Below, piece after piece: positions 22,141-32,636 of a DNA stretch of 64,000 nucleotides. The position numbers were made by a program, and so were the translations under genes. The notes below the pieces were generated by a model. That model did not search any database and was not told the DNA's origin. It saw nothing but the letters and a program-made list of their open reading frames with translations. The stretch spans positions 1 to 64,000 of the forward strand of contig CALYTW010000002.1 in the NCBI GenBank assembly GCA_945487905.1. Reading direction: 5' to 3'. The DNA comes from an uncultured cyanobacterium. GTDB taxonomy: Bacteria > Cyanobacteriota > Vampirovibrionia > Gastranaerophilales > Gastranaerophilaceae. Positions within the stretch are counted from its first letter, which is position 1, and every line of letters starts with the position of its first letter.

Positions 22141-25100
22141 GTGATGCTATTTTTTCAATACTTTTATTTAATTTCGCTATTTGCCTGTCCATCCCGCCAA
22201 CTTTTTTAGTCAACTGGGCAGTATCTTTTTCATCTAACATATCAACCATTTTTTTCATTTTTGATTCTAAAGAATCAATTTTTTCCTGTTGAGTTGTTAT
22301 TTTATCTCCAATGGCGGCAAGAAATCTGTTCAAAGTTTCTTCCATTGGTTTCATATCAAACTTATCGTTTTTGCTATTTATTGTTGTTTCAACAATGATT
22401 TTGTCTAACTTTGCTTCCAGTGCCGATATTTTCTTTGCCTGTTTATCAAAAACATTTCCCAGCGCTTCGATAAGTTCAACATTGTCCGAATTATCTTCAG
22501 ATTCAGCTTTCATATCCTGAAGCATAACCTTTATCTGACCGATATCATCCAAGGTATCGACTTTATTTGATATTTCATTAATCTGATTACCAGCATTGTC
22601 AACCCACTCAGCCAGATACTCAAATACCTCGTTGAATACTTGATTATTTTTCGCACCATTTTGTATCATTGTATTGATGGCATTCAATTTTGAGTTAATC
22701 TTGTCCATCCCTGACTCCTGGGCAAAATTTCTTGTCCTTTCATCCAAGTCATTAATAACAAGTTTAAAATCATGAAGATTGTCTTTCAAAGTCTTGTATG
22801 ATTCATCCGAAGCCAAAATAAGCTTGTTTGTTCTTGTACTGATACTTACAATGTCTTCTGTTAAACTGTCAAAAGATTTTTTGTCGGGCAAATCTTCTTT
22901 GATAGATTCTACCAGTTTATACACACCTTCAGTAGATTCCATTAATTTATCAAAATCTCCACTGTAATTGTCCGTATTGTCCTTCATTTCTTTAAGAACA
23001 ATGCGCAAATTAGCTATATCTGATTCCAAATCCTGCAAGCTGTATATATAATCAACATCTCCTTCTGATGATATTATGCTTGTAATTTTATCATTTATCA
23101 GGCTGATTTCTTTTCTTACAGAATCAATCCTGTCATCTGATTTTGTAATTATATGGCTCAGAATCTTAATTAATTCATCATGTTTTTCCTGAATAAAATC
23201 AAGTATTTCTTCCTGTTCTGTTACAAAAGATATTTGGTTGAAAATATTCAAAAATTGAGTAATAATATCAGACTTAGTTTCTTTCAACGCCGTTCCGATA
23301 ATTTCTTCTACATTCTGTGCCTCTAACTGTTCGGAAAGGTTATCTGCTGTTGCTAGCAACAAATTATTTACACTCTCAAAACCTTTATTAATCTTTTCGT
23401 GTGAATCAAGGTTTTCAAGCTTTTCTGATAACTGATTCAATTTATCAACTATCGTATATTTTACCATTGTATCAAGCTCTGCTACATCCGGAAGATTCGA
23501 TGCACAGATATCATTAATATCTTGAATGTAGGACATTTGTTCTTTTATCAAAGATTCCAACGATGTAATCTGTTTGTTTATTGATGCCTGAAAAGCTTCA
23601 TCAAAAGATTTATTTGATATTTGCGAACGTAAATGTTCAAAGCAATCATTCAATTGTCTTATTTCGCTGTTTGTACTGTCAGAAGTCTGTTTGATTGTTT
23701 CAATTAAGTTGTTTATTTTGTTTTCGATTTCATTCTTAGTATCGTGAAAATCCGATAAAACATTGTCTATAGAAGCCTTAACTTCTTCAAATAGCGCATT
23801 GTGCTTATTTGAAACAAGTTTTATTTCTTCGTATTTATCTACTACCGTATCTACAAACTTCTTATCAAATAATGCCAGTTTGTCTTCAACGCTCTGATTT
23901 CCGCCGGATATCATTTCTGTGATTTTTGCAGAAAATTCGCCTATAAAAGTTCCGATTTTTTCGTTTACTCTGTCTGCCGCAGAATTTACAAGAATTTCAT
24001 TCGCTACACGAAAATCAGAAATCTCACCTTTAAACACATCAACACTTAGCATTTTGTTCAAATCAGAAATTGTATTATCCAAAATAGAAGTAATGTCTAT
24101 TTTTAGGTTATCTAACTTTTCCGAAATCATGGAAGAATCAGTCTTAACATCCAAATAAGATTTTAAATCTTCAATATTATTATAAATTTGGTTTGCTACT
24201 ACTGTTTCTATGCCGGTTGTGACCTGTATAACTATATCCTGCTGAGATTTTTTAACAAAATCAAAGTGATCTATAAGCTCCCTTATAACAGCATCCGTTT
24301 CTTTTTCTATATCTTCAGAAACTGCGTTTAATTTTTGCTGTATCACATTTGATATAAAATCTCTTATTTCAACAACCGACTGCTTACCCAATTCAATCTG
24401 TTCCAAAAGCTTGTCTGTTGAAGATTCTATTGTTTTCACCTCGTTTACGGATGTTTCCGCTGTTGTATTCATTATTTGCTGTAATCTGTCATTTGTATCT
24501 GAAATAAATCCTTTCAGAAGATCATTAGAATCCTCTACAGAACCTGTAAGCGATGCTATCTCAGCCCTTATCGCATTTTCTGCATCCAAATGTTCCCCGG
24601 ATATTGCATTTATGGTATCAAATTTTGATGTTATCTTTTCCGAAATTGATTCCAGCATATTATTTATTTCATCAGCTCTCGCTCCGGTTTCCTGAACTTG
24701 AATATCAAGAACGGAATCGACATACTTAGTCATATCATCAAGCTGGGCTTTAAGATTTTGAGTTAAAATTTCATTATTTGATTCTAATTCTTTTGTAAAA
24801 TCATCCAATCTGTCTTTTAAGGCGTTATAGTCTATTTCTGCAATCTTAATATTTTCATCTAATATATTTTTTAACCTGTCAGAAATTTCGTCAATTTGGC
24901 GAATGTTGCTCTCTGCTTGATCTGCCCATACAGTCTTCATTACGGAATTTATATCCGATATACGTTCCTGTAGATAAGATGACTGTGTCTGAGCTTTTTC
25001 CGTAAGCACATCAAAAGTTTCTTCAATTTTTGTTTTATAATCTTCCAGTTTTTGCGTTAAATTTTCATCAATTTTTTCAGATATATTTCTGTATTCATCA

Positions 25101-28100
25101 TTAATCTTATCTACAAGTGTTTGTTCGGATTTGTCATTCAGAATTGTCATCTGTGAAATCAGCGATTCAAAATTACTTTCAATAATTGAAAACTGCCTGG
25201 TTAAATCACTGTCTATATTATCGTCTATTTTACTCAATGTTAGTTTTACGGTTTCAAAACAATCTATTATAAGATTTGTTTTTGCCGAGATATCGTCAAT
25301 AGTTTTGTTGTTTAATGTTTGAGCAAGATCTCTTAATCCGTCAAAGGAATCAAGTATCTGTGTTAAGGCGTTATTTCTTGTATTTCTTGACTCATCGGAT
25401 ATTGTATCAATCTTTGATTTAAGAATTTCATAACACTCATTTACTCTTGATATAACATAATTATCGCTGTTTACATTTTCTCCTGCATACGCAGTTATTT
25501 GCTCTTTTAAACTGTTTATATGTTCAAAAATTTCGTTCAGACCCAATTTTCTGCCTTCGGTAATTCCGTCATACATATCTCTCATTGAGTTATCAAGACT
25601 TATTAAATCCGAACTTATTTTATTGAAAGCTTCTTTTCTCGCAGAACTTTCTTCCGAAAGTGTATTTGCAATCACAGTTTTCAAACTGGTATAATTTTCT
25701 TCAAAATTATTCAAAATATCCTCTTTGGAAGAAGAACTTTTTGAAGAAATATCGGATATGAGCGTTTTTACTTCATCTAATCTCGCAGTCAATGATTCCA
25801 GTGCAATACTTCTTGATTCGTTATTCGAATTTGTTAGTTCATTAATTGAATTCTTCAGCTCTTTTAATGAATCATTCAGATTGTTGACCACTGTTTCTCT
25901 TGAGGATGAGCTTGATGAAGACAAAACTTCAATCTGAGATTTTATATTTTCAAAATTTGCAAGAAGCATATCCATAGATTTTTCTCTTGACTCAATATTG
26001 AGAGCAGATTTTTCTTCAATTTTGTTTTTTATATTTTCAAAATTAGCTAATATAGTATTTAGAGCATTCTTTCTTTCGTCTCCGCTTAACAATGAAAGCT
26101 CTTGAACTGACGATTTTACGCCATTTATTGTTTCTATTAAATTATCAAGCGCTAATACTCTGGACTCTGTATTTTCTGAAAAAGAATTTTTAATTAAAGA
26201 TTTTAATTCCGTCAAATCTCCAAGCAAAGCTTCCAAGGCAGTATTTCTTGATGCTGTGTTTTCGGAATTATTACTTTCTAATTGAGTTTTTACACTTTCT
26301 AAAGAAGCATTAAGTTCTTGCAAATTCTTGTTATTAAGATTTTCTATCATAAACCTGAATTCGTTAACTTTATCTGCACTTTCACATGTAAATTCATTCT
26401 TGAACTCTGTCACACGTTCAAGTAAAGCATTTCTCAATGCAGACAATTTGCTATCGAATTCGGCATTTATATCATTGGCAGCATTTACAAGCTTTTCAAA
26501 CCTTCCGGCATTATCCAGATTGTTAACATTAATAAGTTCTCTTAAATCTTCATATGTGTTTCTTACTTCAACCAGTTTGTCATAAGAATTTCTTATATCT
26601 TTTCTTAAATTTTCCGTGCTTAATGTTACAATTTCGTTAATTTTTGCATATTGCTTTGCGTTATCGGATTCCAAATCTTTAAGATTGTTTTCAACCTGTA
26701 CTCGTATTATATCAACTATATCTCTTACATTTTCTACATAGTTAAGATTTGTCTCTTTTAGCGTATTGGCAATTCCATCTATCTTTTTATCCAGTTCCTC
26801 TGTAGGAAACTCTTTTGATTCACTTACATAAGAAATTACGTCAACAAGAGAATCAGAAATTTTTTCCATTGTTTCTTTTACATAGCTCAATGCCGAAGCC
26901 TGAGTTTTCTTAAATTCATCTTCCACGCTGTCTAATTTGCTTATTAAAAGCTCGTATTTGCCATACAAATCTTTTGTAATATTTTCCGAAAGTTCGTTTG
27001 ATGCAGAATCAATTATCGTATTTAAATCCTGTTTTGATGCATAAATATCTGCTCTTAAATCCTTAACCGTATCGACAAAATTCAATGCAAGAATACTGTC
27101 GACAGAACCCCTCAATGTTTCAAACATCCTTGTCATGTTTGAAATTTCAACAACAGATGAATCCATCTTGTAATCAAGAACACTTGAAAGATTTTTGATA
27201 TTTTCCACCTGCTCGCACAATTTAGCGGATGCTTCGGCGGTTGTAAATTCTTGAGTTTCAAGAGATTCTTTAAGAGCTGTTTCAAACAAATTTAACCTGT
27301 CTGATATATTTGAAAACATTGCATTGTTTGCTGATACATCATTTTCGTCAATTTGGGAAACTATTCTTTTTAACTCTGCAATATTTTCAAATACAGTTCC
27401 AAAACTGCTTTCACATATTGCAGAAAGTTCTGTTTGCGACTGGCTCAGTCTTGTGCTTAAAGAATCCGCACTCAGAGTAATGTTATTTATGATCTTATTA
27501 AGATTGGATTCACTTAAATTTGCATATTTTTCTGCACTGCTGTCTATATAAGCTTTTATACCGGATTCTTTTGAGTCAATCGATGCTAAGACCGAATCAA
27601 AATGGGTATTTAAGTTCAGAGAGCGAATATTTTCCAAAATAGATGAAATGCTGTCTGACGTTAAACTTATATTCTCCTTTAAATTAGAAGTTGTTTCAAT
27701 TATGTTATCTAAAACTGTCGATAAAGATGTCTTAAATTCGTCAAAAGCAGTATCGTCTTTTATTTCTTTAAGCTTTGCTTCAAGTCTGCCCAAATTATCA
27801 ATTACAGCTTGAGTATTTTGACTCTCAATATCTTCCAGTCCCGTCTTCAAGCCGGCAATTATACTTACCGAAGCATCTATTTTATCGGCAAGCACATCTA
27901 TCTTAGCATATTTGTCCCCTATTTCCTCTATGTTTTCGTTAAGACTTCGGTTCAAGAGCCTAATTTCATCAATATTTTTACTTGTCTGCTCAAAGTCCGA
28001 CTTTGTAGCAATATCTTTCAATGAATTTTCTACAGTCTCGGTTTTTTTATCTAAAAGCTGAATCGCCGATAAAAGAGCGTTTGAAGACATTTCAAGTCCT

Positions 28101-28720
28101 TGAAAATTATCTGCAAATCTGTCCAGATACTCTGTCTTATCTATGCTCGACAAAGTTTTTGCAAGTGTCTTGAAATTATCGTTTAAACTTATAACAATAG
28201 AATCAAAACCATTGTTAAGTCTTTCTAAATCAGGTTTTAAAAGTGTTATGTTTTTTATAATATCTTTCTTCTGAGAATCATCGGAACGTATGGCATCCAA
28301 ACGCAAAGTTATGTCCGTCAGTGATTCTTTTTGGGCAACAACTTCTCTTGAAAATACCGAAAGATTTGTTGCTACTATGTCATACCATTCTTTAAATTCT
28401 GAGGCTTTTGGCAATTGATTGCTATTTTTAAGAAGGTTTGAGAACAAGGCTTCTATTGCACCAAACTTGGATAATAGAACACTGTGGCGTTCTTCAAGGC
28501 TTTGTTTTAACTCTGTTAAAAATATTTTTATTAAGTCAATATCTTCTTCTGTGTTAATTTTTTCAAGCTTAGCATTTATACCGCTTAAAAGCTTATCAAC
28601 ATCCGAAGTATTCAAAATGCCCTGCGCTCTTATTGAATTTAAAAGCGTTTTTATTGTATCAAAGTTCTCATTCATCTCATTCAAATTATCAATATCTGCC
28701 ATAAACCCACTATCCCACAT
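22124..28720 (-). CDS. Giant 2198-aa predicted alpha-helical/coiled-coil protein
   Basis: Single long ORF, Ser/Asn/Glu/Lys/Leu rich, 29-aa periodicity in the middle. Confidence 0.8.
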   Translation of the reverse strand: MWDSGFMADIDNLNEMNENFDTIKTLLNSIRAQGILNTSDVDKLLSGINAKLEKINTEEDIDLIKIFLTELKQSLEERHSVLLSKFGAIEALFSNLLKNSNQLPKASEFKEWYDIVATNLSVFSREVVAQKESLTDITLRLDAIRSDDSQKKDIIKNITLLKPDLERLNNGFDSIVISLNDNFKTLAKTLSSIDKTEYLDRFADNFQGLEMSSNALLSAIQLLDKKTETVENSLKDIATKSDFEQTSKNIDEIRLLNRSLNENIEEIGDKYAKIDVLADKIDASVSIIAGLKTGLEDIESQNTQAVIDNLGRLEAKLKEIKDDTAFDEFKTSLSTVLDNIIETTSNLKENISLTSDSISSILENIRSLNLNTHFDSVLASIDSKESGIKAYIDSSAEKYANLSESNLNKIINNITLSADSLSTRLSQSQTELSAICESSFGTVFENIAELKRIVSQIDENDVSANNAMFSNISDRLNLFETALKESLETQEFTTAEASAKLCEQVENIKNLSSVLDYKMDSSVVEISNMTRMFETLRGSVDSILALNFVDTVKDLRADIYASKQDLNTIIDSASNELSENITKDLYGKYELLISKLDSVEDEFKKTQASALSYVKETMEKISDSLVDVISYVSESKEFPTEELDKKIDGIANTLKETNLNYVENVRDIVDIIRVQVENNLKDLESDNAKQYAKINEIVTLSTENLRKDIRNSYDKLVEVRNTYEDLRELINVNNLDNAGRFEKLVNAANDINAEFDSKLSALRNALLERVTEFKNEFTCESADKVNEFRFMIENLNNKNLQELNASLESVKTQLESNNSENTASRNTALEALLGDLTELKSLIKNSFSENTESRVLALDNLIETINGVKSSVQELSLLSGDERKNALNTILANFENIKNKIEEKSALNIESREKSMDMLLANFENIKSQIEVLSSSSSSSRETVVNNLNDSLKELKNSINELTNSNNESRSIALESLTARLDEVKTLISDISSKSSSSKEDILNNFEENYTSLKTVIANTLSEESSARKEAFNKISSDLISLDNSMRDMYDGITEGRKLGLNEIFEHINSLKEQITAYAGENVNSDNYVISRVNECYEILKSKIDTISDESRNTRNNALTQILDSFDGLRDLAQTLNNKTIDDISAKTNLIIDCFETVKLTLSKIDDNIDSDLTRQFSIIESNFESLISQMTILNDKSEQTLVDKINDEYRNISEKIDENLTQKLEDYKTKIEETFDVLTEKAQTQSSYLQERISDINSVMKTVWADQAESNIRQIDEISDRLKNILDENIKIAEIDYNALKDRLDDFTKELESNNEILTQNLKAQLDDMTKYVDSVLDIQVQETGARADEINNMLESISEKITSKFDTINAISGEHLDAENAIRAEIASLTGSVEDSNDLLKGFISDTNDRLQQIMNTTAETSVNEVKTIESSTDKLLEQIELGKQSVVEIRDFISNVIQQKLNAVSEDIEKETDAVIRELIDHFDFVKKSQQDIVIQVTTGIETVVANQIYNNIEDLKSYLDVKTDSSMISEKLDNLKIDITSILDNTISDLNKMLSVDVFKGEISDFRVANEILVNSAADRVNEKIGTFIGEFSAKITEMISGGNQSVEDKLALFDKKFVDTVVDKYEEIKLVSNKHNALFEEVKASIDNVLSDFHDTKNEIENKINNLIETIKQTSDSTNSEIRQLNDCFEHLRSQISNKSFDEAFQASINKQITSLESLIKEQMSYIQDINDICASNLPDVAELDTMVKYTIVDKLNQLSEKLENLDSHEKINKGFESVNNLLLATADNLSEQLEAQNVEEIIGTALKETKSDIITQFLNIFNQISFVTEQEEILDFIQEKHDELIKILSHIITKSDDRIDSVRKEISLINDKITSIISSEGDVDYIYSLQDLESDIANLRIVLKEMKDNTDNYSGDFDKLMESTEGVYKLVESIKEDLPDKKSFDSLTEDIVSISTRTNKLILASDESYKTLKDNLHDFKLVINDLDERTRNFAQESGMDKINSKLNAINTMIQNGAKNNQVFNEVFEYLAEWVDNAGNQINEISNKVDTLDDIGQIKVMLQDMKAESEDNSDNVELIEALGNVFDKQAKKISALEAKLDKIIVETTINSKNDKFDMKPMEETLNRFLAAIGDKITTQQEKIDSLESKMKKMVDMLDEKDTAQLTKKVGGMDRQIAKLNKSIEKIASHVVEK
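25469..26251 (-). repeat. Core of tandem 29-residue repeat (9 units of 87 nt) inside the giant gene
   Basis: Units SRNTALEALLGDLTELKSLIKNSFSENTE ... GRKLGLNEIFEHINSLKEQITAYAGENVN; unit 1 Ser codon at 26251, unit 9 at 25555, difference 8 x 87. Confidence 0.85.
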
Positions 28721-28801
28721 CTTAATTTAGTAATAACTTTAATAATTATATAATACTATAAACATAGTGACAAATATTAATTTTTTTTTTAAAATTATCC
28801 T

Positions 28802-29383
28802 ATGAATTACATTTTTTTCTTTTTGATAGGGATTTCTATTTTAGCCGGAGTTATTAACGGAACGCTGGGAGAACTAACAACTGCTATGCTGGATTCATGC
28901 AATACTGCCGTTAAAGTAGCATTTTCATTAATTGGAATCATGGCATTCTGGCTCGGAATAATGCGTATAGCAGAAAAATCCGGGTTGGTAAACCTTATTT
29001 CAAAACTTCTGTTCCCGATTGCTAAACTCCTTTTTAAGGATATAAAGAAGGATTCTCCCGCCATAGGAGATATTACGATGAGCATAAGCGCTAATGCATT
29101 AGGACTGACCAATGCCGCAACACCAATCGGTTTAAAAGTTATGAAAGAGCTTCAGGAAGAAAATCCCGATAAAGACAGCGCTACTGACAGCATGTGTATG
29201 TTCCTCGGGATGAATACCGCAGGTTTTCAACTTGTTCCTGCAACTGTTATAGCTATTCTAACAGGATTGGGATGCAATAATCCTTCAAAAATAATTATAC
29301 CTACTTTGATTGTAACAACTATTGCTTTTATGACAGCCATTTTGACTGCACTGATTCTGAAAAAAATATGGAGGGATAACTGA
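28802..29383 (+). CDS. spmA: Spore maturation protein A-like (nucleoside-recognition/gate domain)
   Basis: MNYIFFFLIGISILAGVINGTLGELTTAMLDSCNTAVKVA, NALGLTNAATPIGLKVM. Confidence 0.85.
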   Translation: MNYIFFFLIGISILAGVINGTLGELTTAMLDSCNTAVKVAFSLIGIMAFWLGIMRIAEKSGLVNLISKLLFPIAKLLFKDIKKDSPAIGDITMSISANALGLTNAATPIGLKVMKELQEENPDKDSATDSMCMFLGMNTAGFQLVPATVIAILTGLGCNNPSKIIIPTLIVTTIAFMTAILTALILKKIWRDN

Positions 29384-29919
29384 TGTTTGAAAAACTCTCC
29401 ATTTCGATTTTGCCCATGCTGGTAATAACAATTCTTACATTCGGATTAATAAAAAAAGTTCCTGTTTATGAAGAATTTATTGAAGGAGCCAAAGACGGAT
29501 TTAAAGTCTCAATTACAATTATTCCTTATTTGGTTGCCCTGATAGTCGCAATAGCTATGTTTAGAGCATCCGGCTCAATGGATTGGATTACTTCTGCCTT
29601 CGGATTTATTTTAGATAAACTCCGTATTTCTGCAGATATAATCCCGATTATGTTAACACGCTCACTTTCCGGTTCTGCAACACTCGGACTTTTCGCAGAG
29701 CTTGCCGAAAAAAACGGAGCAAATTCATTTACAACTTTCCTTGCCGCAATAATGGTCGGCAGTTCGGAAACTACGTTTTATGTACTTTCAGTATATTTTG
29801 GCTCTGTAGGTATAAAGAAATTCCGTTATGCAATATTAACAGGTATAATTGCGGATATTACAGGTATTGTACTAGCAATTTTGGCTGCAAGGCTGTTTTT
29901 TCTTCCCAGCATCTTGTAG
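29383..29919 (+). CDS. spmB: Spore maturation protein B-like
   Basis: GAKDGFKVSITIIPYLVALIVAI, TRSLSGSATLGLF; TGATG overlap with spmA. Confidence 0.85.
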   Translation: MFEKLSISILPMLVITILTFGLIKKVPVYEEFIEGAKDGFKVSITIIPYLVALIVAIAMFRASGSMDWITSAFGFILDKLRISADIIPIMLTRSLSGSATLGLFAELAEKNGANSFTTFLAAIMVGSSETTFYVLSVYFGSVGIKKFRYAILTGIIADITGIVLAILAARLFFLPSIL

Positions 29920-30235
29920 TTTCAAATAATTTAGTCTCCTGCTCTATTTCACGTTTTATCAAAACTGCGTAATTAATATCTATAAAATTTATCTTTGGCA
30001 GTTTTTCAACGGTGTATTCTTCTCCGCCGCAATTTGAACAGTAGTGATACTGAGGTTTAACTTCTCCTTTTATAACCATCGACTTTCGTTTTATTCCACA
30101 GCAGGAACAACGTGTAATATTCCATTCGTTTTGTATAAGTTTTCCGCAATCCGGACAATAACCCGATTCCATATCAGGAGTTATTTTTTCGTGGCAACAA
30201 TCTTTTTTTAAATTAAACAAATCAGTCAAAAACAT
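29858..30235 (-). CDS. Zinc-ribbon hypothetical protein
   Basis: CPDCGKL...CSCCGIK...CSNCGGEEY; overlaps spmB 3' end antisense by 62 nt. Confidence 0.55.
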   Translation of the reverse strand: MFLTDLFNLKKDCCHEKITPDMESGYCPDCGKLIQNEWNITRCSCCGIKRKSMVIKGEVKPQYHYCSNCGGEEYTVEKLPKINFIDINYAVLIKREIEQETKLFETTRCWEEKTALQPKLLVQYL

Positions 30236-30267
30236 ACAAACACCTCTCAGATATTATCTTTTTAAGA

Positions 30268-30301
30268 ATACTTTACAAAAAAACAACATTTTGTAAAGTA
30301 T
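30268..30301. promoter_or_regulatory. 13-bp perfect inverted repeat ATACTTTACAAAA-8nt-TTTTGTAAAGTAT overlapping an HLR1-like site (30290-30307)
   Basis: Read directly. Confidence 0.55.
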
Positions 30302-30413
30302 TGTTAAGTAAAAGAGCAATTTTTTAATGCTAAAAGCCTTTATATATACAGAGGATATAAAACAAGTTTTCAAATAAATTCATTATACAACACTTCACAC
30401 ACATTAAGTTTTT

Positions 30414-30438
30414 AGAGTCGATAAGACTCTTTTTTTTT
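30414..30438 (+). terminator. Hairpin AGAGTC-GATAA-GACTCT followed by T-run
   Basis: Upstream of the pilin-like gene; no annotated + strand gene ends here. Confidence 0.7.
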
Positions 30439-30487
30439 GCTTAAAATTAGATTATAATTACTTTAGTAATATATTGGAGGGTCTTTA

Positions 30488-31201
30488 ATGAAGAAAAAAG
30501 GTTATACTTTGGCTGAAGTGTTGATTACTATAGGCATTATAGGTATTATTTCCGCAATTATAATGCCTGCAATAGGAAATGCAAAACCGGATAAAACCAA
30601 GATGATGTACTTAAAAGTGTATGATTCATTAACAACAACAGTAATGAATTTTGTAAACGACAGTTCTATATACAGTCCTACATACAAAGTTACAATAGGA
30701 GGAAATGACACCTATTTTAACGTAGACAATTGTCCGCTTGTAAATTTCGGAAAACCAATAAACACTTCTTTTAATGCAGTTGAAGAAAATGAGTATAAAT
30801 TGGCTAATTTACTTAAATATGCGCTGGAAGATTATGGAACAGCTCCGACTATGTGTTCTAGCGGATCTAAAAATTGTTCATTTAAAACGAAAGATAACAT
30901 AACTCTTACCATTACTCCGAGTCCTGATATAAACAGCACACTGTGGAAAGCAACGTCATCTACAGCATCAGTAACTTTTTATAACACTTTGCAAATGACA
31001 ATTGACGGTAAAAACTTCAGTTTTTACATAACCGGTAACGGTGAAATTGTACCGATTGATATCCAGGGACAAGCTTATATTAAATACAGAAAGAAAACTA
31101 CAGGCAAAGATTCAACGACAGGTTTTACCGCCAAAACCTTAGCTGATATAAATAACGGAACATACACAGTAGGTGTATCCGGAGATATTATTAAACTGTA
31201 A
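30488..31201 (+). CDS. Type IV pilin / pseudopilin-like protein
   Basis: Prepilin signature MKKKGYTLAEVLITIGIIGIISAIIMPAI. Confidence 0.85.
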   Translation: MKKKGYTLAEVLITIGIIGIISAIIMPAIGNAKPDKTKMMYLKVYDSLTTTVMNFVNDSSIYSPTYKVTIGGNDTYFNVDNCPLVNFGKPINTSFNAVEENEYKLANLLKYALEDYGTAPTMCSSGSKNCSFKTKDNITLTITPSPDINSTLWKATSSTASVTFYNTLQMTIDGKNFSFYITGNGEIVPIDIQGQAYIKYRKKTTGKDSTTGFTAKTLADINNGTYTVGVSGDIIKL

Positions 31202-31376
31202 GTGATTACAACTAAAAAGTTTTTATTTGATTTTATATATTTTTATTAATTAAATTTTTATTAATTGAAACTTCCGTTTATGTACTTTTTTCTGCTTTTT
31301 TGGATGCAAAAAAAGAAGCAAGAACGGCTTAAATAATGTAGTTTATTTTAATACATCAAAATATATACAAAAAAAA

Positions 31377-31405
31377 ATACCGAACTGATAAAATCAATTC
31401 GGTAT
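31377..31405 (-). terminator. tuf terminator (ATACCGAA...TTCGGTAT + T-run on minus strand)
   Basis: Inverted repeat 23 nt downstream of tuf. Confidence 0.8.
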
Positions 31406-31427
31406 TTTTATATTCGTTATATCAAAA

Positions 31428-32636
31428 TTACTTGATAATTTTGTCTACAACACCTGCACCAACTGTTCTACCGCCTTCACGAATAGCGAATCTCATTCCT
31501 TCTTCGATAGCAACAGGAGCAATAAGTTCAACTGTCATAACAACATTATCTCCAGGCATTACCATTTCACCGTCGAACTGGATTGAACCTGTAACGTCAG
31601 TTGTTCTGATGTAGAACTGAGGTCTGTAACCAGGGAAGAACGGAGTGTGACGACCGCCTTCTTCTTTTGTCAAGACGTAAACGTTAGCTGTAAAGTTAGT
31701 GTGAGGATGAATTGTTCCGGGTTTAGCAAGAACCTGACCACGTTGAATTTCAGTCTTGTCGATACCACGAAGCAATGCACCAATGTTGTCGCCTGCTTGA
31801 CCTTGATCAAGAGATTTTCTGAACATTTCAACACCGGTAACTGTTGTTTTCTTAGTTTCGCCTAAACCAACCAATTCAACTTCGTCGCCAACTTTAACAA
31901 TACCACGTTCTACTCTACCTGTAGCAACAGTACCACGACCTGTGATAGAGAATACGTCTTCAACAGGCATCAAGAACGGTTTGTCTAAGTCACGTTCAGG
32001 AGTTGGGAAGTAGCTGTCAACAGCATCCATAAGTTCCCAAATCTTGTCAACCCACTTATCTTCGCCTCTTTGAACTTTCGGATTAGCTTGAACAGCTTCC
32101 AAAGCCTTAAGAGCTGAACCGTGGATGAACGGAATGTTGTCGCCATCAAATTCGTATGAAGTAAGAAGTTCTCTAACTTCCATTTCAACCAATTCAAGCA
32201 ATTCCGGATCATCAACCATATCGCATTTGTTTAAGAATACTACCAAGTTAGGAACACCAACCTGTCTTGCTAACAAGATGTGTTCACGAGTCTGAGGCAT
32301 TGCACCGTCAGTAGCAGCAACTACAAGGATTGCGCCGTCCATTTGAGCAGCACCTGTAATCATGTTCTTTACATAGTCAGCGTGCCCGGGGCAGTCAACG
32401 TGTGCGTAGTGCCTTGCATCTGTTTCATATTCTACGTGAGCTGTAGAAATGGTTATACCTCTTGCTTTTTCTTCAGGAGCAGCATCAATTTCATCGAATT
32501 TCTTTGCTTGAGCTTTTCCTGCTGCAGCCATAACACCTGTAATAGCTGCTGTCAATGTTGTTTTACCGTGGTCAACGTGGCCTACTGTACCAATGTTAAC
32601 GTGCGGTTTTGTACGTTCATACTTTTCACGTGCCAT
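31428..32636 (-). CDS. tuf: Translation elongation factor Tu
   Basis: [33 protein letters not shown]. Confidence 0.98.
   Translation of the reverse strand: MAREKYERTKPHVNIGTVGHVDHGKTTLTAAITGVMAAAGKAQAKKFDEIDAAPEEKARGITISTAHVEYETDARHYAHVDCPGHADYVKNMITGAAQMDGAILVVAATDGAMPQTREHILLARQVGVPNLVVFLNKCDMVDDPELLELVEMEVRELLTSYEFDGDNIPFIHGSALKALEAVQANPKVQRGEDKWVDKIWELMDAVDSYFPTPERDLDKPFLMPVEDVFSITGRGTVATGRVERGIVKVGDEVELVGLGETKKTTVTGVEMFRKSLDQGQAGDNIGALLRGIDKTEIQRGQVLAKPGTIHPHTNFTANVYVLTKEEGGRHTPFFPGYRPQFYIRTTDVTGSIQFDGEMVMPGDNVVMTVELIAPVAIEEGMRFAIREGGRTVGAGVVDKIIK

Noticed and set aside
28802-29919. Evidence for sporulation
   Set aside because: SpmA/B-type nucleoside-recognition proteins occur widely in non-spore-formers.
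31261-31345. Imperfect inverted repeat with poly-T/poly-A near TTTTTTGGATGCAAAAAAAG
   Set aside because: Low-complexity; cannot be separated from AT-rich background by eye.
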